64,000 nt of DNA from Acanthaster planci (lineage: Eukaryota > Echinodermata > Asteroidea > Valvatida > Acanthasteridae): positions 1,285,101-1,349,100 of the forward strand of contig NW_019091370.1 in assembly GCF_001949145.1 (NCBI RefSeq), written 5' to 3'. Below, in pieces: positions 12,431 through 23,884 of this stretch (positions are counted from its first letter, which is position 1; each line of letters starts with the position of its first letter). A model generated the notes under the pieces. That model was not told the origin of the DNA and searched no databases. It worked only from the letters and a program-made list of their open reading frames with translations. The position numbers and the translations under genes were made by a program.

Positions 12431-15400
12431 CGTCCGTGCCGCAGCTCTTCTCTGCCGCCGTGAGCTGTCATACCTCGGCTGTCCAATTTGCATTCTTCAT
12501 TCAAACGTTTGTGTAATTTCAGAGTGCAGTTTTCATTTCAGGGATCGTGTAATATTATCGCCGTAAATTACGAGTACTTAATCATTCATCGAGGTGATGC
12601 ATTTTGTCTACGCTTTTCAACACGGATGCAAATGTGGGAACGTACATGTAAAATATGTTGTTGATCCAACTGGCAAGCTACGCCTAATTTTTACTGTTAA
12701 TTTTTTCGTTGTTGTTTTTTATCCTATTCTGCAATAATTATACAAAAGTCCTTGGAAGCTCAGCGAGTTCCTTCCCTTTAAAAAGATGGTGTTCTTGTGG
12801 TTGTTAATAACACGAGAACTGAAATGCCCCAGTTTTTGGTTGTTTCAGGAACTGGTTGCTACTTGCCAAAATAAGGACATTCCAAACTACCAGAACATAT
12901 TAAGTTGACAGTTGATGGAGGAATCCAGTTGTCTCAGTTGCTTTGGAGTGCATCACTTACGGGCGCTACTTTGCAGCAAAAGTACAATTTATGTGCAACT
13001 TGTACTCGCCCACGCATTGGAAATTGTTGAGATCATCCCTCCCAATCCCGCCCACTATTTCTTCAAACAGCCCCAAAGAGCTGCCTGAAACTTGCCCCAT
13101 AGATTTTGTTCACAATCGTCCCCTCGAATCCAGTCAGTCAGGAATACACATGTATGTACATGTACATGTGCGTGGACTGTGCGTGTACATGTACAGTACT
13201 GTACACCAGTAGAATGCATACTGTGTACAACTGTACATGTATAACCCTGGTGCAGGCTGCGGAGTCAGGCAAGCACAATGGGGCATGAACTGCGCTGTTT
13301 ATTTTGGGGTGGAGGGCCAGACATTGTGTTTTCCCCCAATCCCGATCCACGCAAATTGCCTCTTCAGCGACCAACACAGTTGAGTGATGATGAACAAGCC
13401 TTATTTTGACTGGGTTTTCTCCTCTGTTTTTTTCCCCTGGCTGGATATTTGTTCAGCAGTTAAGAGAAAAAACTAACATTTCATAGACAGGACAGTGGAT
13501 GAAAATGGAGCCAAATGTTGTTGAACTGGTTTTTTGGAATGAAAGCTATCTTAAGTGGCCTTGCCAGCGGCCTTGTTGAGGATAAACGGTGTTTACTGGC
13601 AGAAGTTTTCTGGAAGGTTTTTGAATTGGGTTGTTCTCTCCGAGCCCAAATCTGACTGAGATGTTTCACATTGTACAGACCGGTACATGTACATGTGGCC
13701 TGGTGAAAATATTAAAAAGATATATATTTAAAAAAAAATAAATAAATGATAGTTGATTGACCTCTTTGTCAAAGTCCCCTCAAAATTGGTTGTATTTTAA
13801 ATCAGATTTGTTTTTCATGACTAGATTTGCTGTCCAAGTGTTTCATGGAATTCTTACAAAGCGTCACTTATCTGAGAATCTGCTTTTTTTTTCCCCTGAG
13901 ACCAGTCCTTCCTGTGACTGAACACGTTCGTCATCAAAAATGGTGGACAGGATTTTGAAGCCTTTACAGCTCCAGAGCAACCCATCTGCAGTAGCTCACA
14001 CACATGGAACAGTAACGGGCTCAGTACCTGAATCTTAACATTCTGTTAAAAGGGATAGAAAAACACTTGAGTAATCCCCTCAATGGACATAAATACTCAG
14101 CATAGAATCCCCTAATCCTTACAGTGGATGGCCCCCTGACAATTCTTCATTCGTGTCAAAGGTTAATCCCCTCGGTGATTTCTGCTCCACGCACTGGCCT
14201 GGTGGCACGAGGTTACTCTCCCCTCTCAGAGAGGAAAAAGGTAAACCTCATTGTGAGGAAACCCTATATGGATAAATCTCAGTTGAATGTAAAAGCACAG
14301 TTTAATACAATGCACTCAGTGGCTGTGAACGCATTTCTATCACGGGGCCAGGTTTTAGGATTAATTTACGTGTCAATCGTGAGAAAAAAAACCTGAAATT
14401 TCCTTCTAAAAATTCATTGAAAGCCTGTCATCAGTGATAAATCTTTGGGAGAAAAAGTGACTTGTCTTGCAACAGTTTCCTCGTCCATGCTGATGCGCAT
14501 CGATGCACTGTAAATTCAGGAATGGCGCTCATGTTCGGGCGGACATTTTATGTTGATTTATGCCGTTTGCAGTGAGGAGATGGGCATGAAGTGAATACGA
14601 GTGTTCGCATTCGCACACACAGGTGGATATTCCCCTCATGCACTCTCGCTGAGTGCATTACCTCACTGACGGACTAGAAAGTGTAACACAAGTATCTCAC
14701 CCCACGTCAATCCCCCGCCCCTGCTGTATTCTTGTATCGGATAACAGGAGAGTAACTAAGCCTTGCTCGGTGTCAATGCTGATTTCACACAAACCACTTG
14801 GGAGCGGCCCGTCTGCTGAATTCACAGTATATGAACATGTATCCTGGGGACTACCGGGGACTACAGGGGTTGGGTGGTGATTGCCAGTCTGTCTAAATCC
14901 ATTGAAATCGGAGTCCTGTTTTATTGGGTTCATAATTCGTGGCATTGGTGGGGGAGCTTTTTCCTCGCCTGTTTCTCATGACAAGGAAGGCCAGTGTTGG
15001 TGACCTTCTCTGAGTGTTTGCTGGGATGAACCCTGCTGTTCACAAACCAGATGGCCCATTATTCGGTTGGGTATTCTCACCGTCTGGGAACTGGTGCGGA
15101 TCCCGAGGAAAGAGAGGCTATTTTTGTGCCTCTTGGAGAATGAGGGGAGTCCATTTCTTGGGCTGGTCAGAGTTGCATGACTACAGGTGGCGACGGAAGA
15201 AACTGCTTCTGAAAATTGGCTTGATCGAAGATCGAAATTGAATTGTTCTCTAGACTTTGTTGCCTCAGGTGAAGTCTCTCAGGAACAAGAAAACTAGCTC
15301 GGGTACAGGCTCATTTTGGACTGAAGTGTGGAGCACCAAAGGGCAGAAGAAACATACCAGGCATACACACTGAGGTTTCATTCAGGATTTCAAACCCAAT

Positions 15401-15899
15401 GTAACCAGGGGTTTAAGATTTGGAATAAGTTGCAATTTATGCAGAAGTAACCCGGCACTAATGTAGCAAGCAGTCACAGACGATCACAGACAGATTTCAG
15501 TATCACTCTGTTTATAGATGGGTCTGCTCTGTCTAACAAATCAGCCACTAGACATGTGGTATTTCTTATGTTTCAAGATGTTTTCCCCAAGTGGAGGGAC
15601 TTTGGACTTGTCCAAATCATTGTTCATTAAGTCCAGTTGCGTCGGAGCACATTTAATATGCATGCATATGTGGATGCTTGTTCCTTTTATTAGAAAAAAA
15701 AAACGGTCTTTCAGCCCACTGCATTCATGTGTTGTGGGTGCGGCAGGCACACGGCGCTATTCAACCTCAAATAGCTTGGGTTACAGTTGACAATGGCATG
15801 CCCCGATGGAAAGCGCCCCCGTGAAGAGGTGAAAATGAATTTCACGGTGTGAGCTGGGAGTGTACATGTACTGGCTGTCGTGTGCTGTACTCACAGGAC

Positions 15900-16075
15900 A
15901 ATACGGCCGTTTCACAGTAGGGCGCCACCGAGAGTTTGCAATGCGTTGGCCAATCACAATGCTCGAAATTTGTCGACCCTTTCTAAACGCGCATCGGGTC
16001 GACAACTTTCGCGCGTTGTGATTGGCCAACGCGTTGCAAACTCTTGGCGGCGCACTATTGTGAAACGGCCGTATT
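15900..16075. mobile_element. Long foldback (MITE-like) element, 176 bp
   Basis: The ends are AATACGGCCGTTTCAC and GTGAAACGGCCGTATT, an exact 16-bp inverted repeat. The symmetry continues (GAGAGTTTGCAA(T)GCGTTGGCC versus GGCCAACGCGTTGCAAACTC) for about 60 bp per arm, with a central loop holding two GTCGAC sites. Each arm includes a TTGGCCAATCACA CCAAT-box-like block. No clear target-site duplication is visible. Confidence 0.88.
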
Positions 16076-17474
16076 ATGCTTCTGTTTGGATCAGGGTTAT
16101 AATGAATGCCTACATGGACATGTAGGTCCACATACACAGGTTGCTCGCCGTACATGTACATGTACATTCATGTGTAATCCACAGACTGAGTTTGAAGTGT
16201 GTAGGCCTACCCACACCACCGTAAACTAATACATATGTACGTACCATCTGAAGCGTTGTTGATGAGTTACATGTATCTGTACATTGTAAATATTGAGAAG
16301 CACAAATACATGGACACTTTTTGGAGTATTGTTTCCATGTTCTCTTGTGCTGGTTATGTCTGAGCACGGAGGAATAAGAACACGGATTCACAGTTTTTGT
16401 GTCTGATTTGAGTCGGAGTATTGTGCCAAAGTTTTATATTTTTGACAATCTGAGGACCTTGCTATTAAGCATAGAGTAATGCTCAAGATCTTGCCTAAGT
16501 TTGTACCGGTATACAGTGCATTCCATACATGTGTGGGCAACTTTACATGACTATGTGCACTGTACATACACATGTAGATTGCCATGTCTTTATGAACTCA
16601 CATTGCAGACACTACCACAAGCCTAGAGGTTGGTTGAAACCAAAATGGACGCATGAGAGAACCAGACATCTTCACATGTACATGAACATCATAATTGATA
16701 TGATTAATGGACACCTTTCATGCTGAAGTAACCTCCACCAAGGAATATTCATGTCAGTACAAGGACAGCGCATGTGTAATCCCCAGCAATTTATCACCCG
16801 CTGCTGTCACATGCTCGCCAAGCGTTGCAGCATTTGACATGAACCTGCAATATAAAACTCAATTGTTACCCCACCTGGGTCAGATTATGACCTTTGCAAC
16901 CCAAGGAGGTGTCTGTTGTTGGATCTGGGCCGCACCTGTGGCAGAAGTTGCCTTCATCCCCAGGCTCAGGTGCGGGGTACCAAAAATAATAACACCAAGT
17001 TACAAATTTTATGCTCCAGGAGGTTTTGGCATTTCATTTCTTAGGCTGGCCTATATCCTGTCTGCAGTTACTCCAACAATCACCCCCCCCCCATCATTAT
17101 TACTGTAATGGTATTGCCCGTTGACTGATGTGAACAATGGTAAGGGCCAGACACCAGAAGACAATAGGTCTTAAAACTTATACAAACATCTGGAAATGTT
17201 TGGGGTCAGCGGCAATACAGGCTGGGCTATTGTGAACCTGACCTTGTGCTATGTGCTAAGAGAACAAATTGAAAGTTGATTTCTGTGAGAACCACTTCCA
17301 ACGAGCCCCGCTGTAGTTGTCGTAAATAGAAAGGCAGGGTACATTCGGGATAAGGCTAGGGATCTCCAGTACAGTTAAAGTTGAACAGTAAGTAATCCAA
17401 ACGGGAGAGTTTGAGTGACATGCAGCCTTGTAGATCTCCTTCCTTTGTTCCTATGAGCAGGTTCCAGGTTCTAT

Positions 17475-17921
17475 AAGGCCAAACCAAAAACAACTGTGTT
17501 TCCTGTTACCCGACCCAACCTACATGTAGAAAATCATGCGAAACCTTAATTCAACAAATCAATCAAATATAAAAACTTATGGTGCCTTGCCCTGAGCCTA
17601 ATTTTGTTTACAACATCCTGTACATTGTATTGTTTTAATTTTTTGGCAAGAGATGGACGGCTCTCCTGTGTTTGTATTTCAACAACCAGCTGCTTTACTA
17701 CTCAATCACAGTGCTGATATGTAATATTGACGTGCACATGTACAGTATGAATCTGACACTGATTTAGTACCTGTTACCAATATAGGCGCCTCCCCCCAAT
17801 ACAGACCATCATCCCACCCTAATTGTTTGGGCTATAAAAATTTAGAGTAAAATAAAACCATTTTACCCAACCAACCACCCTAATTTAATAGGAAACACAA
17901 CTAATTTTTTGTTTGGCCTAA
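17475..17921. mobile_element. MITE-like element, AGGCCAAACAAA family, copy 2 with insertion
   Basis: It has the same termini (AAGGCCAAACCAAAA and TTTTGTTTGGCCTA) and the same internal blocks in the same orientation as 8001-8232. The copy is interrupted by about 210 bp (roughly 17604-17816) with no counterpart in copy 1. The insert includes ACATGTACAG and may be a later insertion. Confidence 0.8.
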
Positions 17922-19646
17922 CCTGATCACTGTCTTGTCCTGCCACATTTTTTGGTCAAGAGTTTGATCCCCTGTTGAATTTGCTTTGCAAGTTCCCATT
18001 GTATTGTCGTCTTCTGATGATTATAAACATGAAACTGGACAAGTCTGTGATTGCTTGAAGGTCTGCATGAATTTCAGTGTTTCTTATTCTACTCTTGGTC
18101 ATTTGGATGGGGAAAACCCACAAGAATTTTACATCGCTTGTCTTTATGGTGTCACGCATGGCATAAAAGGGATCCAAGTTCTTTTCAACAGGTTACGAAT
18201 TACAAGGCTCTAGTGATTATTGTAATTTATGTCTGGAAATCTAATTGAACAATGCTTCTCTTTTCCTCAAGAACATGTCTTCACTGGCCTGCCAGAATTT
18301 CCCCTTTGATGTAGAGATAACTATTTTGACTAATCCACTTTTGCTTTCCCGGACATTTGTGGCTGGAAATAAATATTGAAGTTAAAGTGCAGGGCAGCTG
18401 TGATGTTCTTTGAAAAATGAGGCTGATCGGTAACAAAGACCTGTGTGCACTTATCTGCTCTTAGTAAAAAGTAAAGCTACCACCAACAAGGTTGGGGATA
18501 GATCTGAAACTTTGCAGGAGTGGACCTTCAAGTGGTCAAAGGGTAAAGGTGTACCCATGTTTGTTTCTTTTAGGTTCACCAAATACCCAGGGCCTTTCCC
18601 ATTAATCAGAAGGTCGTAAACCAGTACCTACATTGTGCATGTACCACTTGATAAATATGTCCTTACATTACAACCTGCAAGTAGCTCACACTTGAGGAGC
18701 TTCCATTTTGATAAACTGTAGTCATGGTGACAGAGCGTTTTAGTACAAGTCAGTGATCCACGTCATGTAAACCCGTTTAATCTGTAATGGCAATTACTTT
18801 TTTAACGTTTGACCAATTGCAGAAACTGTTATACACCCACATTTCAGTCATGACAAACATGTTTTCATTGCAATAAACTCTGTGATTGATATCAGTAGGA
18901 GGTTTCCTATCAATCGGAAGTTTGTCCAATGCTAATAACGGTTTAAAGTCCACTCATTTAGATTTCATAGTGTAGCAAACACCATGTAAACTCTCTAACA
19001 GGTGCACCCGGGCTTGTGGGAGCTGTAGCAATGTTTCCTACTGAGCCACTGCGATAGTTTCCCTTGGGTCTAAATCAAAACCATATGTCCACGCTATGAA
19101 ATCATTCATATTATGGGAAAAATATAATCCAATGCTTTTATCTTTTCTGTTTATTTTCTGAACAACAAGTCCTTTTGATATTAGTTTTAGTTTTAAAGCT
19201 TGAGGTGTAATACCTTATGCCTTGGAGCGTGGTTTTTATCTCAAGTCTTGCACTTTCACTCTTGGCAAGTTTTTACAGCGCCTAGTTTGAAATATAAATG
19301 GACGCTTTGTTTCTGATGATTCTTTTATGCAGGCTTAACTATTTTGTTTTGGCCACAGTACACTTTCGGTCAAAGGTATTTGACAAGCTGAGCTTTTCTG
19401 TTTTGGCCACAAAGTGTACTTTCAGTTATTTGTTTCCTTTGTTTATATTAATACCCTTTCTAATTTCTTACTTGTGTTTAAGAAAAATTCAAAGTGAAAA
19501 GTACATATATCATATACAAAACAAAAACTAGAGCCTTTGCTTTGTGTTGAAGTTGGCAAAAGTCATTTCTGGAATGCAGTTGATCTTTTTCTCTTTTCTG
19601 TAAATTCCATCAGAAATGAATGACAGAATTTGTTGTTCTTGTACAG

Positions 19647-19731
19647 GTGCTACCAAGGATCTGGGTGCCTCGCTAACGAGAATGTGTATCAGACATAAGA
19701 CCATTGAACTCAAACTCAAGTCTTTCACCAA
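19647..19731 (+). CDS. MTSS1: MTSS1-like exon A: IMD domain, central helix start
   Basis: The acceptor is a pyrimidine-rich tract ending TTGTACAG at 19646 and the donor is GTAAGTGA at 19732. After two bases completing a Gly codon it reads ATKDLGASLTRMCIRHKTI and onward to KLKSFT, ending two bases into a codon. This parallels vertebrate MTSS1 'REIGSALTRMCMRHRSIEAKLRQFS', part of the IMD helical bundle. It is the most 5' exon visible. The MCxRH core and the spacing to the next exon are conserved, so assignment is firm even though the exon is only 85 bp. Confidence 0.95.
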
Positions 19732-19914
19732 GTAAGTGACTCGCTGATGGTCAGGATGCCTTGTCTTTTTATTCAGGCAAATCCATAGAGAGAGCCGACA
19801 TAAAACAGAGCCACGATTGCCACACTTTTTTTCATAAAGCCACTTTTTTATGTTGGGACATTTTAGCCCATACATCTAGGTCAGTTTTGTTTGTTTTTAA
19901 ATATGAAATATGCA

Positions 19915-19994
19915 TTTAAGACCAGCTCTGGAGAAGGAATGCAACTAATGCCAGAGCCGCATCGTTCGGTCACCTGAGCTGGTCTTAAACATTA
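19915..19994. repeat. Short inverted repeat, TTTAAGACCAGCTC arms
   Basis: TTTAAGACCAGCTC at 19915 faces GAGCTGGTCTTAAAC at 19977, and a further GTTTAAGACCAGCC follows. It is about 80 bp in all, in an MTSS1-like intron. Confidence 0.7.
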
Positions 19995-20377
19995 GTTTAA
20001 GACCAGCCAAGAACATACATTTATTCCCATTCATTAATACCGTTTTAGTCAGAGAGTCAAAAGAAGTCAATATATAATGGATTTCCAGCAATTTTGATCT
20101 GGAATGTTACTTTCCTTTTCCCAAACACCCCCGTCCATTTTATGGAATATTCCTTGTGCAAATTGTCCAATTGGGGTGCGAGTGGAGAGCCCCATGCTCA
20201 CAGACGCTTGACCAATCAGACAGTAGGGTAAAGTGCCCTTAATCCAGATGCCAGCATGTGATTTACGCAGCGAGCATTGTCATTTCTCATTGGGCATTAT
20301 CAAGTGTTACACAATCAAGTTACACGTTGTTGAATAGGGAGACTGTCTGAAGTATTTATGAATTTTCAGCAACTTAG

Positions 20378-20650
20378 TTGACACCAAAGATCGTATCGCG
20401 GCGCAAGATGGCAAACTTCACCGCGAATACACATAAAACATTGTAATGGCATGGGTGCCATTTGAGTAAGCGATACGCCTGCGCATTGCGCAGGCGCTGC
20501 GGCAGCCACGTGCACCTGGTGAGCCTGCGCCGAAGCATTACCGTAAACTGCGCAGGCGTATCGCTTGCTCAAATGGCGCCCATGGTAATTACACCCTTTG
20601 GGCAGAGTTATCCATCTTGCGCCTTCGGCGCTATACGATCTTTGGTTAAC
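20378..20650. mobile_element. Foldback (MITE-like) element, about 270 bp
   Basis: The outer arms are ACCAAAGATCGTAT...GCGGCGCAAGATGG on the left and CCATCTTGCGCC...ATACGATCTTTGGT on the right. Inner arms are CATTTGAGTAAGCGATACGC and GCGTATCGCTTGCTCAAATG. The centre is very GC-rich with repeated TGCGCAGGCG. It is in an MTSS1-like intron and noncoding. Confidence 0.85.
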
Positions 20651-20894
20651 ACTCCCCATAACTTTACCCATATGCACACCAGGTGACCATGGAAACGAGC
20701 ATGAAGAAGTTTTGATGGCTCCCTTAGCTAATGTCAGTGGAAAGTTTTAACCCAAACTCGATATACACCACGTAGGATTTGTCATTACTATGAGAGCATA
20801 ATTTTACAGAGTCCATGAATGTCATAATAACTCACATTATAGATGTTGATGATCCTACCAAATGTATCTCTTTCTCCTTTGACCCCCTCATCAG

Positions 20895-20986
20895 TGCCAT
20901 CATGGAGTGTCTGGTGAATCCACTTCAGGAGCGCATGGAAGACTGGAAAAAAATCACTACGCAACTGGACAAAGAGCACGCCAAAG
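20895..20986 (+). CDS. MTSS1: MTSS1-like exon B: IMD domain helix
   Basis: The acceptor follows a TTTCTCCTTTGACCCCCTCATCAG tract in two parts (TTTCTCCTTTG, then ACCCCCTCATCAG). The donor is GTAGCC at 20987. The first base completes an Asn codon from exon A, then the exon reads AIMECLVNPLQERMEDWK and continues to QLDKEHAK, ending with one base of the next codon. Vertebrate MTSS1 has 'ALIDCLINPLQEQMEEWKK' at this place, followed by 'QLDKDHAK'. It forms part of the elongated I-BAR helix that contributes to dimer shape and membrane contact. The intron phase agrees on both sides. Confidence 0.96.
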
Positions 20987-23368
20987 GTAGCCATGGTTAC
21001 AAGTGACTCCCTCTTCCCCATCCTTGAAAGCCTTGTCTTCCTTGTTTGTTTGAAACAGGCGTGTACCCATGAAAGCCATTGGCTAGTAGCTGCAACCATT
21101 TCCCATAGATCTTCTTTGAACCTTATGCCCTCCCTGTCACAGTGACAATGAGACCGAATCTTGAAGTCTTTCATCACTGTATAAATCAGGCTTGAAATGT
21201 GATACAAATGATGTGCAGATAGACATGCTCAGCACTTTGACTGTTCAGGATAGCTAAACCGGTCACTGCCTTTATGAATAATTCTGATCTGAAGAGAACG
21301 AGAGAAAAGCCATCCATCCTTGCCCAGAATGGGTATCCCCTGTCTTTGTACAGTTGCCCACAGGGGATGTGGTGTGATGTGATAAAGAAAATTGCACAGG
21401 TGGATGAATTGATGGAGATGGGAGCTACATGTCGTGATCTGGGTAGGGGGCTGTCACTGCACCCTGCCCGGCCACAACAGACAGGCAAGAAGGCAGTTCC
21501 CTTGATGGCCATTAGTGAGTCTGGGAGCAAGCTCTGGCCCATCCTGATGAAGATATCACAGCCTGTGTCATGGCTCGCACCTCCCCCCCTCCCACGGGCG
21601 GGCGTGTTCATGTTCCAGAAGATTAAGTGGTTTATGTCATTCTGGCTGAAAACAGCACCTGCAAAATCACAGCCAGGAAAAATAATAAGCCCACGCATTT
21701 CAAAGAAATATTTTTGCCCCTTGGCTAGGAAAGAATTACAAAGTAGCATTTTTCTGTTTCAGTTCAGATAACCAGAATTTGTCTCCTGAGACATACGTGT
21801 ACATGTATCGGCATAAGTGTAATTGTTATCCCTAAAGGGCCTAAAAGCAACACAAACACGAACTTGTGACGTCAGGTCAAATATTTGCCGTGTGAATTGG
21901 CAAAAAGTAAATCCCTTTCAACTCGGTGACATTTTGCTGCAAATCTTTTGTGATGTCAAATCTCCTTTGCACTCCGCATTGGCCTGTAGGGTGAATTAGC
22001 CTGAAGGTGTGTGAAAAACCATGTGAAAATTGACAGATCAGGACTTATTCGATTAAGAAATGGTTGAAGCAATCACAGATGTCAATGGAGTGGTTGCGCA
22101 TGTGTAAAGAGCTAGCAGATGGCGCTGCGCTCAAAAAAGAAAATCAGATGTCAGAGAATGATTGGCTTGTTTCTGCAGATTGAAGTCCCATGTACGTGCA
22201 CACCTGGGCATGCTGTTAAAATAACTAGCATTTAGGAAGTCGTTTGGTATTCAGTGCTACACATCACAATGCAAGGCCATTACATCGTCTCAAAATGGTT
22301 ATATCATTTGCAAATATGCATTATGCATTCAGCTTGCAGATGGGGCGCAATCAGTGCTTTATGGGGGTCATGTACTTTGGGGCCTAGCAGAATTACCCCC
22401 CCCCTGCGTTTGGCACAGTTCCCTCTATCTGACTTCCATGAAGCTGTTCAGTGCAGAGGGTGCTCAAACGTTGATACACGGAGAAAACAGTCCGAATGTA
22501 TGAATTGGCTTTTGGGGATAACATTAATGCCTCAACATTCACTAGGTCAACATGCTGGCATCCAGAAAGTGGGGAAAAAATCAGGTTGAAGATTGCCAGT
22601 TGGGCAGACTTTGAAAAATGTCATTGTTTTTTCATCATTTGAGATTTGAAGTACAGGCCTAAAATTATTCAATAATGCATTGTCACACCTTCACATTTGA
22701 TAAAAGACTTCTTAATTTTCTAAAGAGGCAAGCATGACTGAAAAAGTCTAAAATAATTTTCGAGAGACTCAAGTGCATCAATCAGCATTTAGGTTTTCAA
22801 CAAAACTCACTGGACCACTCAAGTGTAACACCTTCTCTGCAAAATTTGACGTTGCGAAGAGATATTTATGCACAAGGTGCTCGCGTGTAATTCTTTTCCT
22901 TTGCAGCGAGCAGACTATGTCTGATGGATTCGATGATTTCAAAAAGTCACAAACAGAGGCTGTGTCTCTGCTGTCTATCTCTCGTCAATTCCGTTTGGAG
23001 TTTGTACCCAATTGATTGGCCCATGGCGGCGTCAATGCCACGCAGGGTCGCTGCAGTTGAAAGCAACATGGTCCCTAATCCAGGTGCTTTGCTGGGCAAA
23101 TCAAATCCAATCTGCTTAGAAATTAATCTGGTCTTTGATTCTGTGGACTGCGGGGAGGGGAATAATGACAGTCATGTTGACGTGACAGTTTGTCCTCATA
23201 GGGGTCAGCGGGTGTTAAATGTGTCATCTATTGTCCTTGTGACTTTGCTGGATTTTACGTCATGTGGATACCAGGTTTATGCAGAACTGGTATCATCAAA
23301 TTGGTAACTTGACCTGTATATCACACATTTAATCTTTTTTTTTTATAAATCCATGTGATTGTGTCAAA

Positions 23369-23400
23369 ATACACTGACATACCGGTGTATGTCAGTGTAT
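23369..23400. repeat. Perfect 14-bp hairpin
   Basis: ATACACTGACATAC, then CGGT, then GTATGTCAGTGTAT: a perfect inverted repeat with a 4-base loop. Confidence 0.9.
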
Positions 23401-23443
23401 ATTGAAATTGCAGAAGTTGTCAATCTCTGTGTATTCATTGCTT

Positions 23444-23639
23444 TATCCCGTTCGTAAGTGTGACATCACTTTATTTTAAACCACGCCCACTGCACACTTG
23501 CAGTGCACATAGGGTTACATGCATTGATCGCCGCTTACATGGAACCGGAAGTTAACACGCAACTTCAGTGATTGTCCACTGAGAGCCTGCAAATCTTGGC
23601 GCATCCGCCTTTGTGACGAAGTCACTTACGAACTGGATA
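23444..23639 (+). mobile_element. MITE-like element, GTTCGTAAGTG termini, copy 1
   Basis: The ends TATCCCGTTCGTAAGTG and CACTTACGAACTGGATA form a 17-bp inverted repeat with one mismatch. It is 196 bp. Internal blocks TTTAAACCACGCCCACTG and GCGCATCCGCC recur in inverted order at 63710-63911. Noncoding. Confidence 0.88.
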
Positions 23640-23809
23640 GGGAAAAAACTTAGTATTTATGCCGCAGATTTAGGTACACTAAAACGCTTTTTTTATTTCA
23701 TTAGTCCAACACAAGCAGATTCAAAATGGCTACCCTTTTACTGTTTGTTGGAAATTTAGCGTCATCTCCAGCACTTTCTTATCTGCTTCTCTCTCTGCTT
23801 TTTAAATAG

Positions 23810-23884
23810 ATTACAAGAAAGCCAGACAGGATATCAAGAAGAAGTCGTCCGATACTGTGAGACTGCAGAAGAAAGCCAGAAAAG
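23810..23884 (+). CDS. MTSS1: MTSS1-like exon C: IMD basic patch
   Basis: The acceptor is CTTTTTAAATAG and the donor GTACCG at 23885. The exon completes an Asp codon, then reads YKKARQDIKKKSSDTVRL and ends QKKARK plus one base. It is nearly identical to vertebrate MTSS1 'YKKARQEIKKKSSDTLKL'. Family knowledge: Lys/Arg residues in this stretch make the positively charged surface that binds phosphoinositide membranes and F-actin. All the Lys/Arg clusters are retained, so a functional membrane-binding IMD is likely (inference). The exon is only 75 bp with long introns on both sides. Confidence 0.96.

Larger units (their letters stand above)
1..19646 (+). other. Noncoding DNA, probably a long 5' intron of the MTSS1-like gene
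   Basis: No exon could be supported here. The first recognisable MTSS1-like exon begins at 19647 with a split codon, so it must be spliced to an upstream exon. I looked for short exons matching the missing N-terminal IMD helices (the conserved stretches around 'GGLFQTI', 'YPVWEDF' and 'AFLDAFQKVADMA' of vertebrate MTSS1) and saw none, so they probably lie left of the window. The region holds dispersed repeats listed separately (783-836, 3180-3560, 7030-7345, 8001-8232, 9150-9385, 12200-12430, 15900-16075, 17475-17921) and many TACATGTA octamers. ORFs up to 156 codons here have no recognisable domain and no splice or codon support. A few missed small exons cannot be excluded. Confidence 0.6.

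Noticed and set aside
16707-17108. 133-codon ORF
   Set aside because: No domain and no splice or conservation evidence.
18962-19103. Possible inverted-repeat element with GATTTCATAG arms
   Set aside because: Only about 10-12 bases pair and the arms are broken by mismatches; not enough to call.
21186-21771. Overlapping ORFs of 187 (-) and 165 (+) codons in an MTSS1-like intron
   Set aside because: No recognisable domain, no splice context, and both strands are equally open, as happens by chance in low-stop sequence.
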